Source of the DNA: Paenibacillus sp. MBLB1832
Lineage (GTDB): Bacteria; Bacillota; Bacilli; Paenibacillales; NBRC-103111
DNA length: 64,000 nt
Reading direction: 5' to 3'
NCBI RefSeq assembly: GCF_032271945.1
Contig: NZ_CP130319.1
Coordinates: 2,995,001-3,059,000, forward strand
Each line of letters begins with the position of its first letter. Positions within the stretch are counted from its first letter, which is position 1. Below the pieces are notes generated by a model. That model was not told the origin of the DNA, made no database searches, and worked only from the letters and a program-made list of their open reading frames with translations. A program made the position numbers and the translations under genes. Below, piece by piece: positions 34,251 to 42,582 of the stretch.

Positions 34251-36734
34251 CTAAATTCGCGGCTTTGCACGGTTCGTAGGGATGGCTGACATCGGATCAT
34301 CGGGCCAATAATGTTTGGGGTAGCGGCCTTTGAGATCTTTTTTGACTTCGAAATAGGCCTCTCTCCAGAAGCTTGCCAAATCCTTCGTGACTTGCATCGG
34401 TCGCTGCGCTGGCGATAAGAGATGCAACGTGAGAGGAACCCTCCCTTTCGCAATTCGCGGCGTGTCTGCTAAGCCGAACATTTCTTGCAACCGGACGGAC
34501 AAGGTCGGCGCCTCGTTGTTGCTATAGTCAATGGGGATACGCGATCCACTAGGTACACTCATGTGTGTTGGCGCCCATTCGTCTAATTGACGACGCTGTT
34601 CCCATGTTAGCATTTCCTCTAATAGACTTGTCAAGTTAAGACGGCTTAACGCCCCTTTACTTTTCACCCCATACAAGTGTGGACCTGCCCATTCCTCTAG
34701 GGTTGCGAGCAGCGTTTCATCACTCAGATCAGGCCAATTTTCTATAAATTGATGCAAAAATTGACTACGCTCTTGAAGCTGACGGGCACTCCGCGACCAT
34801 GGGAGGATGTCGAGGGATTCTGTACGAATCCCCTCAAGAAGTGCGTGCAAAACGAGATCAAGATCAGGCTCGTGAATCGGTCTCTCCTTGAGTGTTAGCG
34901 CGCCTAGCAGCCATCGTTCTATGGCTTTCACAGAGCCAGTTGCCCCTTCCCACTCCACTGCTTGCTCTTTCCGAATTTGCTGGTGAAAAACAGAAAACAG
35001 CTCTTCTTCCGACAACGGTGCCGCCAGAAAAATGCGGCTGTCGACGCCGTTATCATCGAGCTCCGCCGCGACGAGATACCGCTCTTGCGAGAGCGGTTGC
35101 AGCTCCTGGAGCACGGCCCCGCGGCCGTTGCTGAGCGTAAACCGCCCCGCCGACCGCCGCTGCGCGACGCGGTCGGGGTAGGCAAAGGCGAGCAGCAGCC
35201 CGCTCGCCTCTGCAGAGCAGTCGCTCGGCCGCACGCCGAGCGATTGCATCAAGATGTTGGCCTCCGCCGTAATTCGGCGGCAGAGGCCAACATCCACGTC
35301 CGCGCGCGCTTCGCCACTGGGCGCGCGCCGGAGCACTTCGATGCGGCTGCGCACATCCGCATCGCGGTCCGCGGCGCGCATAACATCGCGCTCGCTCAGT
35401 AACACCGCGAGCTCGCACGCCAGCGCGCCGAGCGCAAGCGGTATGGCTTGCAGCACCATGTGCGCAAGCCGCGGGTGCAGCCCTAACGCCGCGACACGTT
35501 TGCCGTGCGGCGTTAGGGCATTCTCGTGCAGCGCGCCCAGCTGCACGAGCAGTTCCCGCGCCTGCCCATAGGCAGCGGCAGGCGGCGGGTCGAGCCAGAC
35601 CAGCTCCGCTGGGTCTGACACGCCCCAGGCGGCCAGCTCCAGCGCCAGCGGCGCGAGATCGGCTTCGCGGATCTCGGGGGTGCCCCTCGGCGGGAGCTGG
35701 CGGTGTTCGGTCTCGGTCCACAGGCGATAGCATACGCCTGGACCGAGACGCCCTGCCCGTCCTCTGCGCTGATCCGCAGAGGCGACGGACACAGGCACCG
35801 TCGTCAGACGGGTCATGCCTGTGCGAGGCGAGAACTTCGGCACACGCATGAGGCCGCTGTCGATCACAACCGTGATACCTTCAACCGTTAAGCTGGTCTC
35901 GGCGATCGAAGTCGCCAGCACCACTTTGCGATGGCCTGGCTTGGTGACAGCTGCTAAGGCTCTATCCTGCGCTTCAATAGACAGATTTGCATACAGAGGG
36001 GCTATTTCAACGTTATTCCCCAAATTCAACGCGCCAAGTCCTTTCTCAACGCGATGAATTTCCGCGGCACCTGGCAGAAAGACCAATAAACTCCCTGCAT
36101 GAGCTTGCAAAGCCTTATGTATACTGCTCACAACGGCAGGCTCCAGTTTACCACTAACAGCCTGGGGCAAATAATGCGTATCTACAGGATACGAACGCCC
36201 TTCACTTTCAATTACGGGGGCATCATCCAGCATGGCTGAGATCGCTTTCCCATCCAATGTAGCTGACATGATCAGCACCCGCAAATCTTCGCGGAACACC
36301 GTTTGAGATTGGCGAGTCAAGGCTAGTCCGAGATCCGCATGCAAGCTCCGTTCATGGAACTCATCGAAAATGACGAGTCCAACTCCCTCCAACGCTGGAT
36401 CCTGCTGAAGCAATCGTGTAAGGATACCTTCTGTGATCACTTCAACGCGTGTTTTCGAGCCAATACGTGTATCATTTTTCACGCGATAACCAATGGACTG
36501 TCCGACTTCCTCACCTAGCAGCTTTGCCATATAACGAGCTGCAGCGCGTGCTGCCAGACGTCTCGGTTCCAGCATTAGGATTTTTCGTCCCTGGAGCCAC
36601 GAAGCATTCATTAGCGCTAATGGGACCTGTGTTGTTTTACCCGCACCCGGCTGAGCAACGAGAATTGCACAGTTTCGTTCTTGCAAGGTTGCATGTAATT
36701 GCGGAAGCACTTCAGCAATAGGCAACTTATTCAT
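34251..36734 (-). CDS. hrpB: ATP-dependent helicase HrpB
   Basis: 827 residues from ATG 36734 (GGAG 8 bases upstream; a GTG three codons earlier is overlapped by the site). Helicase motifs: AILVAQPGAGKTTQVPLAL (I), LEPRRLAARAAARYMA (Ia), GLVIFDEFHERSLHADL (DEFH form of DEAH, II), LIMSATLDG (III), VLATSIAETSLTVEGITVVIDSG (V), DQRRGRAGRLGPGVCYRLW (VI). An HA2 domain and the HrpB C-terminal domain (WPDDPMSAIPTNRAKPRI) follow. An RNA/DNA helicase of unclear physiological role. GC rises strongly in its middle, about 35,040-35,760. Confidence 0.95.
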   Translation of the reverse strand: MNKLPIAEVLPQLHATLQERNCAILVAQPGAGKTTQVPLALMNASWLQGRKILMLEPRRLAARAAARYMAKLLGEEVGQSIGYRVKNDTRIGSKTRVEVITEGILTRLLQQDPALEGVGLVIFDEFHERSLHADLGLALTRQSQTVFREDLRVLIMSATLDGKAISAMLDDAPVIESEGRSYPVDTHYLPQAVSGKLEPAVVSSIHKALQAHAGSLLVFLPGAAEIHRVEKGLGALNLGNNVEIAPLYANLSIEAQDRALAAVTKPGHRKVVLATSIAETSLTVEGITVVIDSGLMRVPKFSPRTGMTRLTTVPVSVASADQRRGRAGRLGPGVCYRLWTETEHRQLPPRGTPEIREADLAPLALELAAWGVSDPAELVWLDPPPAAAYGQARELLVQLGALHENALTPHGKRVAALGLHPRLAHMVLQAIPLALGALACELAVLLSERDVMRAADRDADVRSRIEVLRRAPSGEARADVDVGLCRRITAEANILMQSLGVRPSDCSAEASGLLLAFAYPDRVAQRRSAGRFTLSNGRGAVLQELQPLSQERYLVAAELDDNGVDSRIFLAAPLSEEELFSVFHQQIRKEQAVEWEGATGSVKAIERWLLGALTLKERPIHEPDLDLVLHALLEGIRTESLDILPWSRSARQLQERSQFLHQFIENWPDLSDETLLATLEEWAGPHLYGVKSKGALSRLNLTSLLEEMLTWEQRRQLDEWAPTHMSVPSGSRIPIDYSNNEAPTLSVRLQEMFGLADTPRIAKGRVPLTLHLLSPAQRPMQVTKDLASFWREAYFEVKKDLKGRYPKHYWPDDPMSAIPTNRAKPRI

Positions 36735-36886
36735 GTCGTTCACTCCGAGCTCGCATGTATTTAATGTTGTAAATAATTAGACGAAAAATCACGATTTGTT
36801 CATTGCTTTCTCCCCATTCACCTGTTCCTTCTCATGTTGATCGTGTATACTAATAGACAATCAAGTCACTAAAGGAGAACTTTCAC

Positions 36887-37141
36887 ATGAATGTACATGA
36901 AGCGATTTCCAAACATTCGAATGCACAGCATATGCATCTTGTTCGTTTTGCAGAGTTGGATGCACAGCGCGAGCAAGCCATTGACGTGGCGGTCGACTTG
37001 TGCAAACGCGGGCTTCCTTTCACTGTTGATGCCATCAACGCGGTCACAGCCCAAATCATCGCCCATGCCCAAAAAGGTATCTCTCCGCTCCGCTCCCTTG
37101 TTACTGAGGAAATGGTTCGTGATTATGTAAACAAAGGGTAA
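36887..37141 (+). CDS. YpbS-like small protein (DUF2533)
   Basis: 84 residues. MNVHEAISKHSNAQHMHLVRFAELDAQREQAIDVAVDLCKRGLPFTVDAINAVTAQIIAHAQKGISPLRSLVTEEMVRDYVNKG; helical, soluble, with the HxxxQHxHxxxF start and RxLVTEEMVxxYV ending seen in YpbS/DUF2533 proteins. AAAGGAG precedes the ATG. It is followed 14 bases later by a small membrane protein, likely one operon. Function unknown. Confidence 0.7.
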   Translation: MNVHEAISKHSNAQHMHLVRFAELDAQREQAIDVAVDLCKRGLPFTVDAINAVTAQIIAHAQKGISPLRSLVTEEMVRDYVNKG

Positions 37142-37155
37142 GGAGATACATAACA

Positions 37156-37320
37156 ATGGGTGTATTTACGTTTATTTCGATGCTGATCATGGGCTCCGCA
37201 TTTAGCGCAGGTTTCTTGCTGCTTTTTAAGCAAAAAATCGCATGGGGCATTACCTGCATCGGACTCTCCATCGTCTGTTACATTGCATATGTGTACATTG
37301 CGAATACCTACTTCGCCTAG
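37156..37320 (+). CDS. Small two-helix membrane protein (54 aa)
   Basis: ATG 37156 with AAGGAG 10 bases upstream encodes MGVFTFISMLIMGSAFSAGF, then LLLFKQKIAWGITCIGLS and IVCYIAYVYIANTYFA. Two hydrophobic segments separated by KQK. The close spacing to the YpbS-like gene and a terminator 17 bases after its stop support a real gene. No family recognised. Confidence 0.7.
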   Translation: MGVFTFISMLIMGSAFSAGFLLLFKQKIAWGITCIGLSIVCYIAYVYIANTYFA

Positions 37321-37336
37321 TCAGCTTATGCAGAGG

Positions 37337-37370
37337 AAGAACCGATCTCATCACGATCCGGTTCTTTTTT
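37337..37370 (+). terminator. Rho-independent terminator
   Basis: AAGAACCG-ATC ... GAT-CCGGTTCTTTTTTC, closing the two-gene plus-strand unit. Confidence 0.88.
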
Positions 37371-37378
37371 CTTTTATT

Positions 37379-38014
37379 TCAACACCAGCCACGCTCGTCC
37401 ATTTTCTGAAACAATTGCTCATAATAAGCCATCGGATGCGGCACAAGCTCGCCAAGTGTTATGTCCCATACCTCTTTCACATAAGCTCCATCGGCTCCCC
37501 TTCGATATCCTAATGCAGGAATCTCTGCACACTCACCGTGAAGCAATTGTTTCAACGCACTGACTTTTACGGCATATAACCCCGTAACTTCGTCTGGCTG
37601 CAGCTCGTAGCTCCGTAAATCTTGATCACATTGATATAGAAAAACGTGACAAAACTCCCGATCTATCACCTGTTCTGAAACAAAATCTTCCTCGGCAAAT
37701 ACCCCGCACGGTATTAAGTCTTCGAAGGAAACTTGAAGCCCCAATTCTTCCTCCAACTCCCTTGCGCCTTCTTCAACGGATTCACCTGCTGCCAGATGGC
37801 CTGCACAAGAGATATCCAAGAGATTGGGGAACAGGTCTTTATCTGGATGCCGCAATTGAAGCAGAAGATGGGCGTTATCCCCTTCCATTCGTACAATCCA
37901 GCACTGAAAGGTTTGATGCCAGAGCCCTTTGGCATGGACCTCGGAGCGAGGCGCCACGCCGAGCCAATTCCTTTTTTCATCATATACATCAAAAAGTTCT
38001 TCTGATTTCTTCAC
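37379..38014 (-). CDS. NUDIX hydrolase (IPP isomerase-like subfamily)
   Basis: 211 residues. The start (EELFDVYDEKRNWLGVAPRSEVHAKGLWHQTFQCWIV) and the Nudix box GHLAAGESVEEGARELEEELGL (G-x5-E-x7-REUxEExGU, intact) are clear. DLFPNLLDISCAGH before the box is shared with the YfcD/isopentenyl diphosphate isomerase-like group. It probably removes a nucleotide-linked diphosphate. Substrate unknown. Cytoplasmic. Confidence 0.9.
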   Translation of the reverse strand: MKKSEELFDVYDEKRNWLGVAPRSEVHAKGLWHQTFQCWIVRMEGDNAHLLLQLRHPDKDLFPNLLDISCAGHLAAGESVEEGARELEEELGLQVSFEDLIPCGVFAEEDFVSEQVIDREFCHVFLYQCDQDLRSYELQPDEVTGLYAVKVSALKQLLHGECAEIPALGYRRGADGAYVKEVWDITLGELVPHPMAYYEQLFQKMDERGWC

Positions 38015-38044
38015 TTAGTGTCCCCGCTTTCGCTCACCAACCAG

Positions 38045-38302
38045 TTACCGACGTGTGGACTTCTTCGTCGCCTTCATCGCATAAAGATCATCTTCAAGCA
38101 CACTCATTCTGTCTCTAACCGCTGTAAGCGCATCCTCGATCGCCTGATTATAGATAGGACTTGTCAACAGACCAAGCATGTAATCAATCAACTGCTCTGC
38201 CGCCAAATGCCCTAATTCCAAACCATGCTCGATGTCCATATGTTCCTGCAGATCGCTGATGATCGCTTCTTTTTCATCTTTGGGCAACTTGATCGGTTTC
38301 AT
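38045..38302 (-). CDS. DUF2164 family protein
   Basis: 85 residues: MKPIKLPKDEKEAIISDLQEHMDIEHGLELGHLAAEQLIDYMLGLLTSPIYNQAIEDALTAVRDRMSVLEDDLYAMK. The opening (I-L-x-x-x-x-R/KExIIxxIQxYFxxE-like) and the acidic helical end match DUF2164. Function unknown. It is transcribed just upstream of the NUDIX gene, same strand. Confidence 0.75.
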   Translation of the reverse strand: MKPIKLPKDEKEAIISDLQEHMDIEHGLELGHLAAEQLIDYMLGLLTSPIYNQAIEDALTAVRDRMSVLEDDLYAMKATKKSTRR

Positions 38303-38467
38303 CCAAACACTCCTTATTATGCCATTACCGTCTATTATAACGGATTTAGGCGCAAGGAACTATATATGCATATGGGTTCGAGCCCCCACCTGAAAAAGGG
38401 AATAAATGCCGTTTCCTTGGTACATAGTAAGGCAGTACGACTACTCTAAAGAAATGGATGTGCACGC

Positions 38468-38644
38468 ATGGAAAACAAGAAGCATCAAGGCAATTATACG
38501 GGAACAACGAATATGAACGCAGAAAATCAAGACATGGCATTCGTCAATGACACCCTTGAAAACGCGCCAAATACGACCTCCATCAACCTTGCCAAAGACG
38601 ATATTAGCGAAGACAATGAAGAAAAACAATTGAATCAACACTAG
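38468..38644 (+). CDS. Small polar protein (58 aa)
   Basis: ATG 38468 to TAG 38644 encodes MENKKHQGNYTGTTNMNAEN, then QDMAFVNDTLENAPNTTSIN and LAKDDISEDNEEKQLNQH. Very rich in Asn, Asp, Glu, Gln and Thr, without hydrophobic core. The ribosome site is weak (AAAG-AAATGG). It may be a spore or stress small protein, but no family is recognised. Confidence 0.45.
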   Translation: MENKKHQGNYTGTTNMNAENQDMAFVNDTLENAPNTTSINLAKDDISEDNEEKQLNQH

Positions 38645-38802
38645 GTTTCACGCCATCAGAGCAGTCTTTTGTCGTTCCATTTGAACGGCGGGGGCTGCTT
38701 TTTTTCATGAAATCTCCTTAATCTCCAGTGCCGCCAGCTTGGCATCACCTTACTCGTGCGCTACTATAGATGGAGAATCATGATGGAGGAGGAGAATCTT
38801 AC

Positions 38803-39792
38803 GTGGAAAATGTCATCGTCATCGGTGCAGGTCCTTGCGGATTATCAGCTGCCGTTGCTCTACAACGCGAAGGGCTTTCGCCGTTACTTATAGAGAAAAA
38901 TTGTATCGTGAATGCCATTTATCAATATCCAACTTATTTGCAATTTTTCAGCACGCCCGAGCTTCTCGAAATTGGCGGCTACTCCTTCACAACACCGCAC
39001 GAGAAACCGTATCGGCAAGAAGCGCTCGTGTACTATCGTGAAGTTGCGCGGAGAGAAGGTTTACGTATCCATTCATATGAAGAAGCTACCCTCATCGAGC
39101 GTTACGGTACTGATTTCAAGGTTCATACGAAAAACCAGTTTGGTCAGTTAGCCACATATGATGCGCACAAAGTGATTGTCGCAACGGGATATTTTGATCA
39201 TCCGAATATGCTTGGTATCCCTGGCGAAGATCTTCCGAAGACGACGCATTATTATAAAGAAGCGCATCCCTACGCTGGAGCCAAAGTCGCCATCATTGGT
39301 GGAAACAACTCAGCCGTTGATGCTGCCATGGATTTACTGAGGGTCGGCGCCGAGGTAACCGTGATTTATCGCGGTAAAGATTTCTCGGCCAATATTAAGC
39401 CTTGGGTTCGGCCGATTTTCGAAAGCATGGTGAACAAAGGCCGTATTCACATGTGGTTTGATGCACAAGTCCAACGCATCGATGAGTTAAGTATACATGT
39501 TCGCAAAGGAACTGAGCATGTCACGTTAGCGAATGATTTTGTTCTTGCTTTGACTGGCTTCCGGCCCGACCGTCAGCTGCTCACGGATATCGGTGTTCAC
39601 TTTCACGCAGAAACGAACGCACCGGTGGTTCAACCCGATACGATGGAAACGAATATCTCTGGCCTCTATGTAGCTGGTGTCGTTGCTTCTTCCAAATACG
39701 ATGCGAATGAAATATTTATTGAATCAGGCCGTTTACATGGCATATCGATTACTAAACACATCATAGCTAGCCTCAACCACCCATCTACCTGA
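38803..39792 (+). CDS. ypdA: YpdA-family bacillithiol disulfide reductase
   Basis: 329 residues from a GTG at 38803, 8 bases after GGAGGAGGAG; a longer frame to 38770 has no better site. NAD(P)H/FAD fold: VENVIVIGAGPCGLSAAVALQREGLSPLLIEKN, YPTYLQFFSTPELLEIGGYSF, VIVATGYFDHPNMLGIPGEDLPKTTHYYKEAHPYAGAKVAIIGGNNSAVDAAMDL, and GLYVAGVVASSKYDANEIFIESGR. It keeps bacillithiol reduced in the YpdA family. No CxxC, as expected for YpdA. Soluble, stands alone. Confidence 0.92.
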   Translation: MENVIVIGAGPCGLSAAVALQREGLSPLLIEKNCIVNAIYQYPTYLQFFSTPELLEIGGYSFTTPHEKPYRQEALVYYREVARREGLRIHSYEEATLIERYGTDFKVHTKNQFGQLATYDAHKVIVATGYFDHPNMLGIPGEDLPKTTHYYKEAHPYAGAKVAIIGGNNSAVDAAMDLLRVGAEVTVIYRGKDFSANIKPWVRPIFESMVNKGRIHMWFDAQVQRIDELSIHVRKGTEHVTLANDFVLALTGFRPDRQLLTDIGVHFHAETNAPVVQPDTMETNISGLYVAGVVASSKYDANEIFIESGRLHGISITKHIIASLNHPST

Positions 39793-39806
39793 TCGGTGGT
39801 TTTTTC
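39775..39806 (+). terminator. Rho-independent terminator of ypdA
   Basis: AACCACC pairs with GGTGGTT, followed by TTTTTT; it overlaps the last codons of ypdA. Confidence 0.8.
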
Positions 39807-39847
39807 TATGAAAATATTTCCTTTTTTTTCATAGACCCCTTCCATTG

Positions 39848-39889
39848 CGAACATTTGTTTGCTATAATAAAAACAAGAACAAATGTTCC
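39848..39889 (+). promoter_or_regulatory. Promoter bracketed by two LexA-like boxes
   Basis: CGAACATTTGTTTG (39848-39861) lies just before TATAAT (39863-39868), and GAACAAATGTTC (39877-39888) follows. The second is a perfect GAAC-N4-GTTC LexA (DinR) box, the first has one core deviation. Drives the 101-residue gene at 39913. The layout is repeated at 40946-40992. Confidence 0.8.
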
Positions 39890-39912
39890 AATTAGATGAG
39901 GAGGTTGTTAAC

Positions 39913-40218
39913 ATGATGAACACCAGTCACAATTTCCGTTTTATTGAGAGAGATTATTGGTATCACAAGGCATTGTGTGACACCGACCATCTACAACCCG
40001 AGCAGATCGACGCCATGTTGGATGAAGCCCATACACATTACGCCGACTATACCTTCAAGTTTTACGATGATGGTTCGGTGACAATCATAGATAATGACAC
40101 GAACAACCGAATTAAACCGCGAGAGCTTACTGGTGCTGTTTACGACTTCTACATCCGCAAGCGCATTTATTTAATTAAATACAACTTAATGGAGAAACAA
40201 CTACAACATGCCAATTGA
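39913..40218 (+). CDS. Hypothetical protein under LexA-type control
   Basis: 101 residues from ATG 39913 (GAGGAGG 8 bases upstream). MMNTSHNFRFIERDYWYHKALCDTDHLQPEQIDAMLDEAHTHYADYTFKFYDDGSVTIIDNDTNNRIKPRELTGAVYDFYIRKRIYLIKYNLMEKQ; aromatic-rich, soluble, alpha/beta. No family recognised. Its promoter is bracketed by LexA boxes, and it converges on tag, which has the same layout, so a DNA-damage role is inferred. Confidence 0.75.
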   Translation: MMNTSHNFRFIERDYWYHKALCDTDHLQPEQIDAMLDEAHTHYADYTFKFYDDGSVTIIDNDTNNRIKPRELTGAVYDFYIRKRIYLIKYNLMEKQLQHAN

Positions 40219-40227
40219 AGCACAATG

Positions 40228-40274
40228 AGGCCATCTGTTTCGGACGTACGAGCGTCCTTTCAGATGGCCTTATC
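40228..40274 (+). terminator. Stem-loop terminator
   Basis: AGGCCATCTG pairs with CAGATGGCCT, with an inner GGACG/CGTCC stem. Short T-rich tail (TTAT). Between the LexA-controlled gene and tag. Confidence 0.7.
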
Positions 40275-40311
40275 GTGTTCTTGCGTATAATTAGTACCGC
40301 CTAGAAACAAC

Positions 40312-40341
40312 AAAAAAGCCTCCAGTTTATACTGAAAGCTT
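40312..40341 (-). terminator. Rho-independent terminator of tag
   Basis: On the minus strand AGCTTTCAGT-ATAA-ACTGGAGGCT with G-U pairs, then TTTTTTG. Confidence 0.75.
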
Positions 40342-40361
40342 ATATGGACATTCTCCAGTAG

Positions 40362-40919
40362 CTATGAATGATATTTGAAGCAAGTTTGTGTATGGTCCTG
40401 AACCATGCCAACAGCTTGCATATAGGCATAACAGATCGTTGACCCTACGAATTTAAAGCCTCGTTTCTTCAAATCTTTGCTCATGGCATCTGAAATCTCC
40501 GTCTTCGCAGGTAAATGGCGGCTGTCCTCCCAATGATTCTTCAGCGTCTCTCCACCAACAAAGCCCCAAATATAGGCATCGAACGTTCCGAACTCCTGTT
40601 GGACTTTCAAGAAAGCTTTCGCGTTCTGAACAACAGCGGCTATTTTCAAGCGATTGCGGACGATGCCTGGATTCTGAAGGAGATCTTGGAGCTTCGCTTC
40701 ATCGTAATTCACGATGATATTCGGATCAAAACCGTCAAAAGCTTCGCGGTAACTCTCTCTTTTTCTCAAAATCGTATACCAGCTAAGTCCTGCCTGCGCG
40801 CCTTCCAAATTCAACATCTCAAACAAGACACGATCATCGTGAATAGGAACTCCCCATTCGTTGTCATGGTAATCTAGATATAACGGGTCATCATTAACCC
40901 AACCGCATCGGTTTGTCAT
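40362..40919 (-). CDS. tag: DNA-3-methyladenine glycosylase I
   Basis: 185 residues from ATG 40919 (GAGGTGA 8 bases upstream). Family motifs: MTNRCGWVNDDPLYLDYHDNEWGVPIHDDRVLFEMLNLEGAQAGLSWYTILRKRESYREAFDGFD (Zn ligand Cys in RCGW and His in YHDNEWG), IVRNRLKIAAVVQNAKAFLKVQQEFGTFDAYIWGFV, and KRGFKFVGSTICYAYMQAVGMVQDHTQTCF (HTxxCF). It excises 3-methyladenine. The LexA-like boxes upstream suggest SOS control, unusual for Tag, which is mostly described as constitutive. Confidence 0.95.
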   Translation of the reverse strand: MTNRCGWVNDDPLYLDYHDNEWGVPIHDDRVLFEMLNLEGAQAGLSWYTILRKRESYREAFDGFDPNIIVNYDEAKLQDLLQNPGIVRNRLKIAAVVQNAKAFLKVQQEFGTFDAYIWGFVGGETLKNHWEDSRHLPAKTEISDAMSKDLKKRGFKFVGSTICYAYMQAVGMVQDHTQTCFKYHS

Positions 40920-40945
40920 GTAAAGGGTCACCTCATTAAATTATA

Positions 40946-40992
40946 GAACAAGTGTTCTGTTTTATTATAATCGTAACGCGAACACTTTGTCC
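40946..40992 (-). promoter_or_regulatory. tag promoter with LexA-like boxes
   Basis: GAACAAGTGTTC (40946-40957) is a perfect GAAC-N4-GTTC box, then TATAAT on the minus strand (40964-40969), then a degenerate box CGAACACTTTGTCC (40979-40992). Same order as at 39848-39889. Confidence 0.75.
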
Positions 40993-41000
40993 AGTTCGAT

Positions 41001-41801
41001 TTAACCAAGGTGCTCTGGCAATCCATAAAAGCGCTTCGTGTTCGCCAAAATGACAGCAGCCGTTTCTTCAAGCGGAATCCCTTTGATACGTGCGATCTGT
41101 TCAATGACAGCATGAATCATGATGGGATGTGTTGCACGCCCCAAGAATGGGCCCTCGAACGGCCAAGGTCCATCCGTTTCAACCATCAGTTGCTCTAACG
41201 GATACATGCGAACAAGCGTTTGAATCTCTTCCTCATATTGAACATCCGGTGTAATAGAGATATAATACCCCGCTTCGATCATTCGCTGAACCGTTTGGCT
41301 CGACCCTTTGAACCAATGAAAATGGGCTTTCTCGATACCGTATTTGCCTAAAACATCACAAACAAGATCAGCATCCTCATATACCGCATGCAGGACGACA
41401 GGTTTGTTCCACTGTGCCGCTTGCTCGATGAAACGCTCCAGTAGTCCCACATACGGTGCCAGATCGAACGCTCCACCATCGGCTTCTGCCTCTTTGCGCA
41501 TATAATAGGGAAGTCCGATTTCGCCAACAGCCGTCATCTCATCAACCCGTTCCCCCATCCAAGTGAGTAACTGTTCCAGCTCGTCACCTGTCGGCAATTC
41601 CTGTTCTGGGTGGAATCCATAAGCTGCATAAATGCGATTAGGTGCTCTACGCTGATACTCCCTTGTTCGTCGGCAGGAATCCAAGTTCATCGACACAGCG
41701 ATGAGTGCAGCCACTTGGGATGCTGGCAATTCTTCAATCATTCGCCCAGCATCGGATTCACTGTACATGTCCAGGTGAATATGTGCATCAATGGCTTCCA
41801 T
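41001..41801 (-). CDS. TatD-family metal-dependent hydrolase
   Basis: 266 residues. Metal residues: DAHIHLDMYS, VGEIGLPYY (Glu), VLHAVYEDADLVCDVL (His), AHFHWFKGSSQTVQRMI (His) and MVETDGPWPF (Asp). C-terminal IVEEVAAVILANTKRFYGL-type ending. TatD proteins act as nucleases or aminohydrolases. It overlaps the end of thiZ by 14 bases, so it belongs to the thiamine-precursor operon, where a pyrimidine amidohydrolase-type role would fit, but this is only inference. Confidence 0.85.
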   Translation of the reverse strand: MEAIDAHIHLDMYSESDAGRMIEELPASQVAALIAVSMNLDSCRRTREYQRRAPNRIYAAYGFHPEQELPTGDELEQLLTWMGERVDEMTAVGEIGLPYYMRKEAEADGGAFDLAPYVGLLERFIEQAAQWNKPVVLHAVYEDADLVCDVLGKYGIEKAHFHWFKGSSQTVQRMIEAGYYISITPDVQYEEEIQTLVRMYPLEQLMVETDGPWPFEGPFLGRATHPIMIHAVIEQIARIKGIPLEETAAVILANTKRFYGLPEHLG

Positions 41802-42564
41802 GTGTCGTTGTCTCCCGTCGTAAGAGGCCTTGAACGTAATGTCTTAACTCTTGGAATTTGGGATCTTGAAGCACCGTCTCCACCCTTGGTCTTGGGAACG
41901 GCACTGTCAACTCCTCTACTACACAAGCTGGCTTATTGGAAAGCACATAGATGCGATCGGAAAGAAATAAGGCTTCCTCGATGCTATGTGTGACAAATAA
42001 GATGGAACGTTTATTTTGCTCCCAAATCGCAAGGAGCCACGCCTGCATGTCCTGTCGCGTCAACGCATCCAAGGAGCCGAACGGCTCGTCCAACAGCATC
42101 AATTCCTGCGGACTTAACAATGCTCGCAAAAAGGATACCCGTTGCTGCATCCCTCCAGATAATACATGTGGCAGCTCTCGTTCATAGCCGCCGAGTCCGA
42201 CTTTGACCAGCCACTCTCTCGCCTTCGCAAGTGCTTCGCTGCGGTCCTGCCCAGCTACTTCAAGGCCGAGTGCCGCATTGGATTCAATCGAACGCCAAGG
42301 AAACAAAGCAGGCTGCTGAGGCATGTAAGCGATAAGCCCCTTCTCGCCAGTTACTTTCACCCCATCTAGATGGACATCACCACTCTTTGGCTGAATCAAA
42401 CCGCCTATGATGTGAAAAAGCGTACTTTTCCCGCTCCCAGAAGGGCCAATAAGGGATACGAATTCACCTTGATTGACATGCAAGTCGATATGGTCAAGGA
42501 CTGGTACAGAACCCTTTTTACCTTGAAAATAATGCCCAATGCCTGTCAGCTCTAATTTCTTCAT
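41788..42564 (-). CDS. thiZ: Thiamine-precursor ABC transporter ATPase
   Basis: 258 residues. Walker A FVSLIGPSGSGKSTLFHIIGG, Q-loop MPQQPALFPWRSI, signature VLSGGMQQRVSFLRALL, Walker B ELMLLDEPFGSLDALTRQDMQAW, H-loop FVTHSIEEALFLSDRIYVLS. Nitrate/sulfonate/taurine-type ATPase, in the operon controlled by the TPP riboswitch, hence ThiZ. Stop overlaps the TatD gene. Confidence 0.92.
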   Translation of the reverse strand: MKKLELTGIGHYFQGKKGSVPVLDHIDLHVNQGEFVSLIGPSGSGKSTLFHIIGGLIQPKSGDVHLDGVKVTGEKGLIAYMPQQPALFPWRSIESNAALGLEVAGQDRSEALAKAREWLVKVGLGGYERELPHVLSGGMQQRVSFLRALLSPQELMLLDEPFGSLDALTRQDMQAWLLAIWEQNKRSILFVTHSIEEALFLSDRIYVLSNKPACVVEELTVPFPRPRVETVLQDPKFQELRHYVQGLLRRETTTHGSH

Positions 42565-42582
42565 CTATTCCGCTTCCTCTCC

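Noticed and set aside
35053..35733. 226-residue open frame on the minus strand inside hrpB
   Set aside because: Arg/Ala/Pro-rich shadow frame produced by the GC-rich stretch; no ribosome site or domain; HrpB motifs continue in the other frame.
38366..38385. GGTTCGAGCCCC, resembling a tRNA T-loop
   Set aside because: No acceptor stem, D-loop or anticodon arm can be folded around it.
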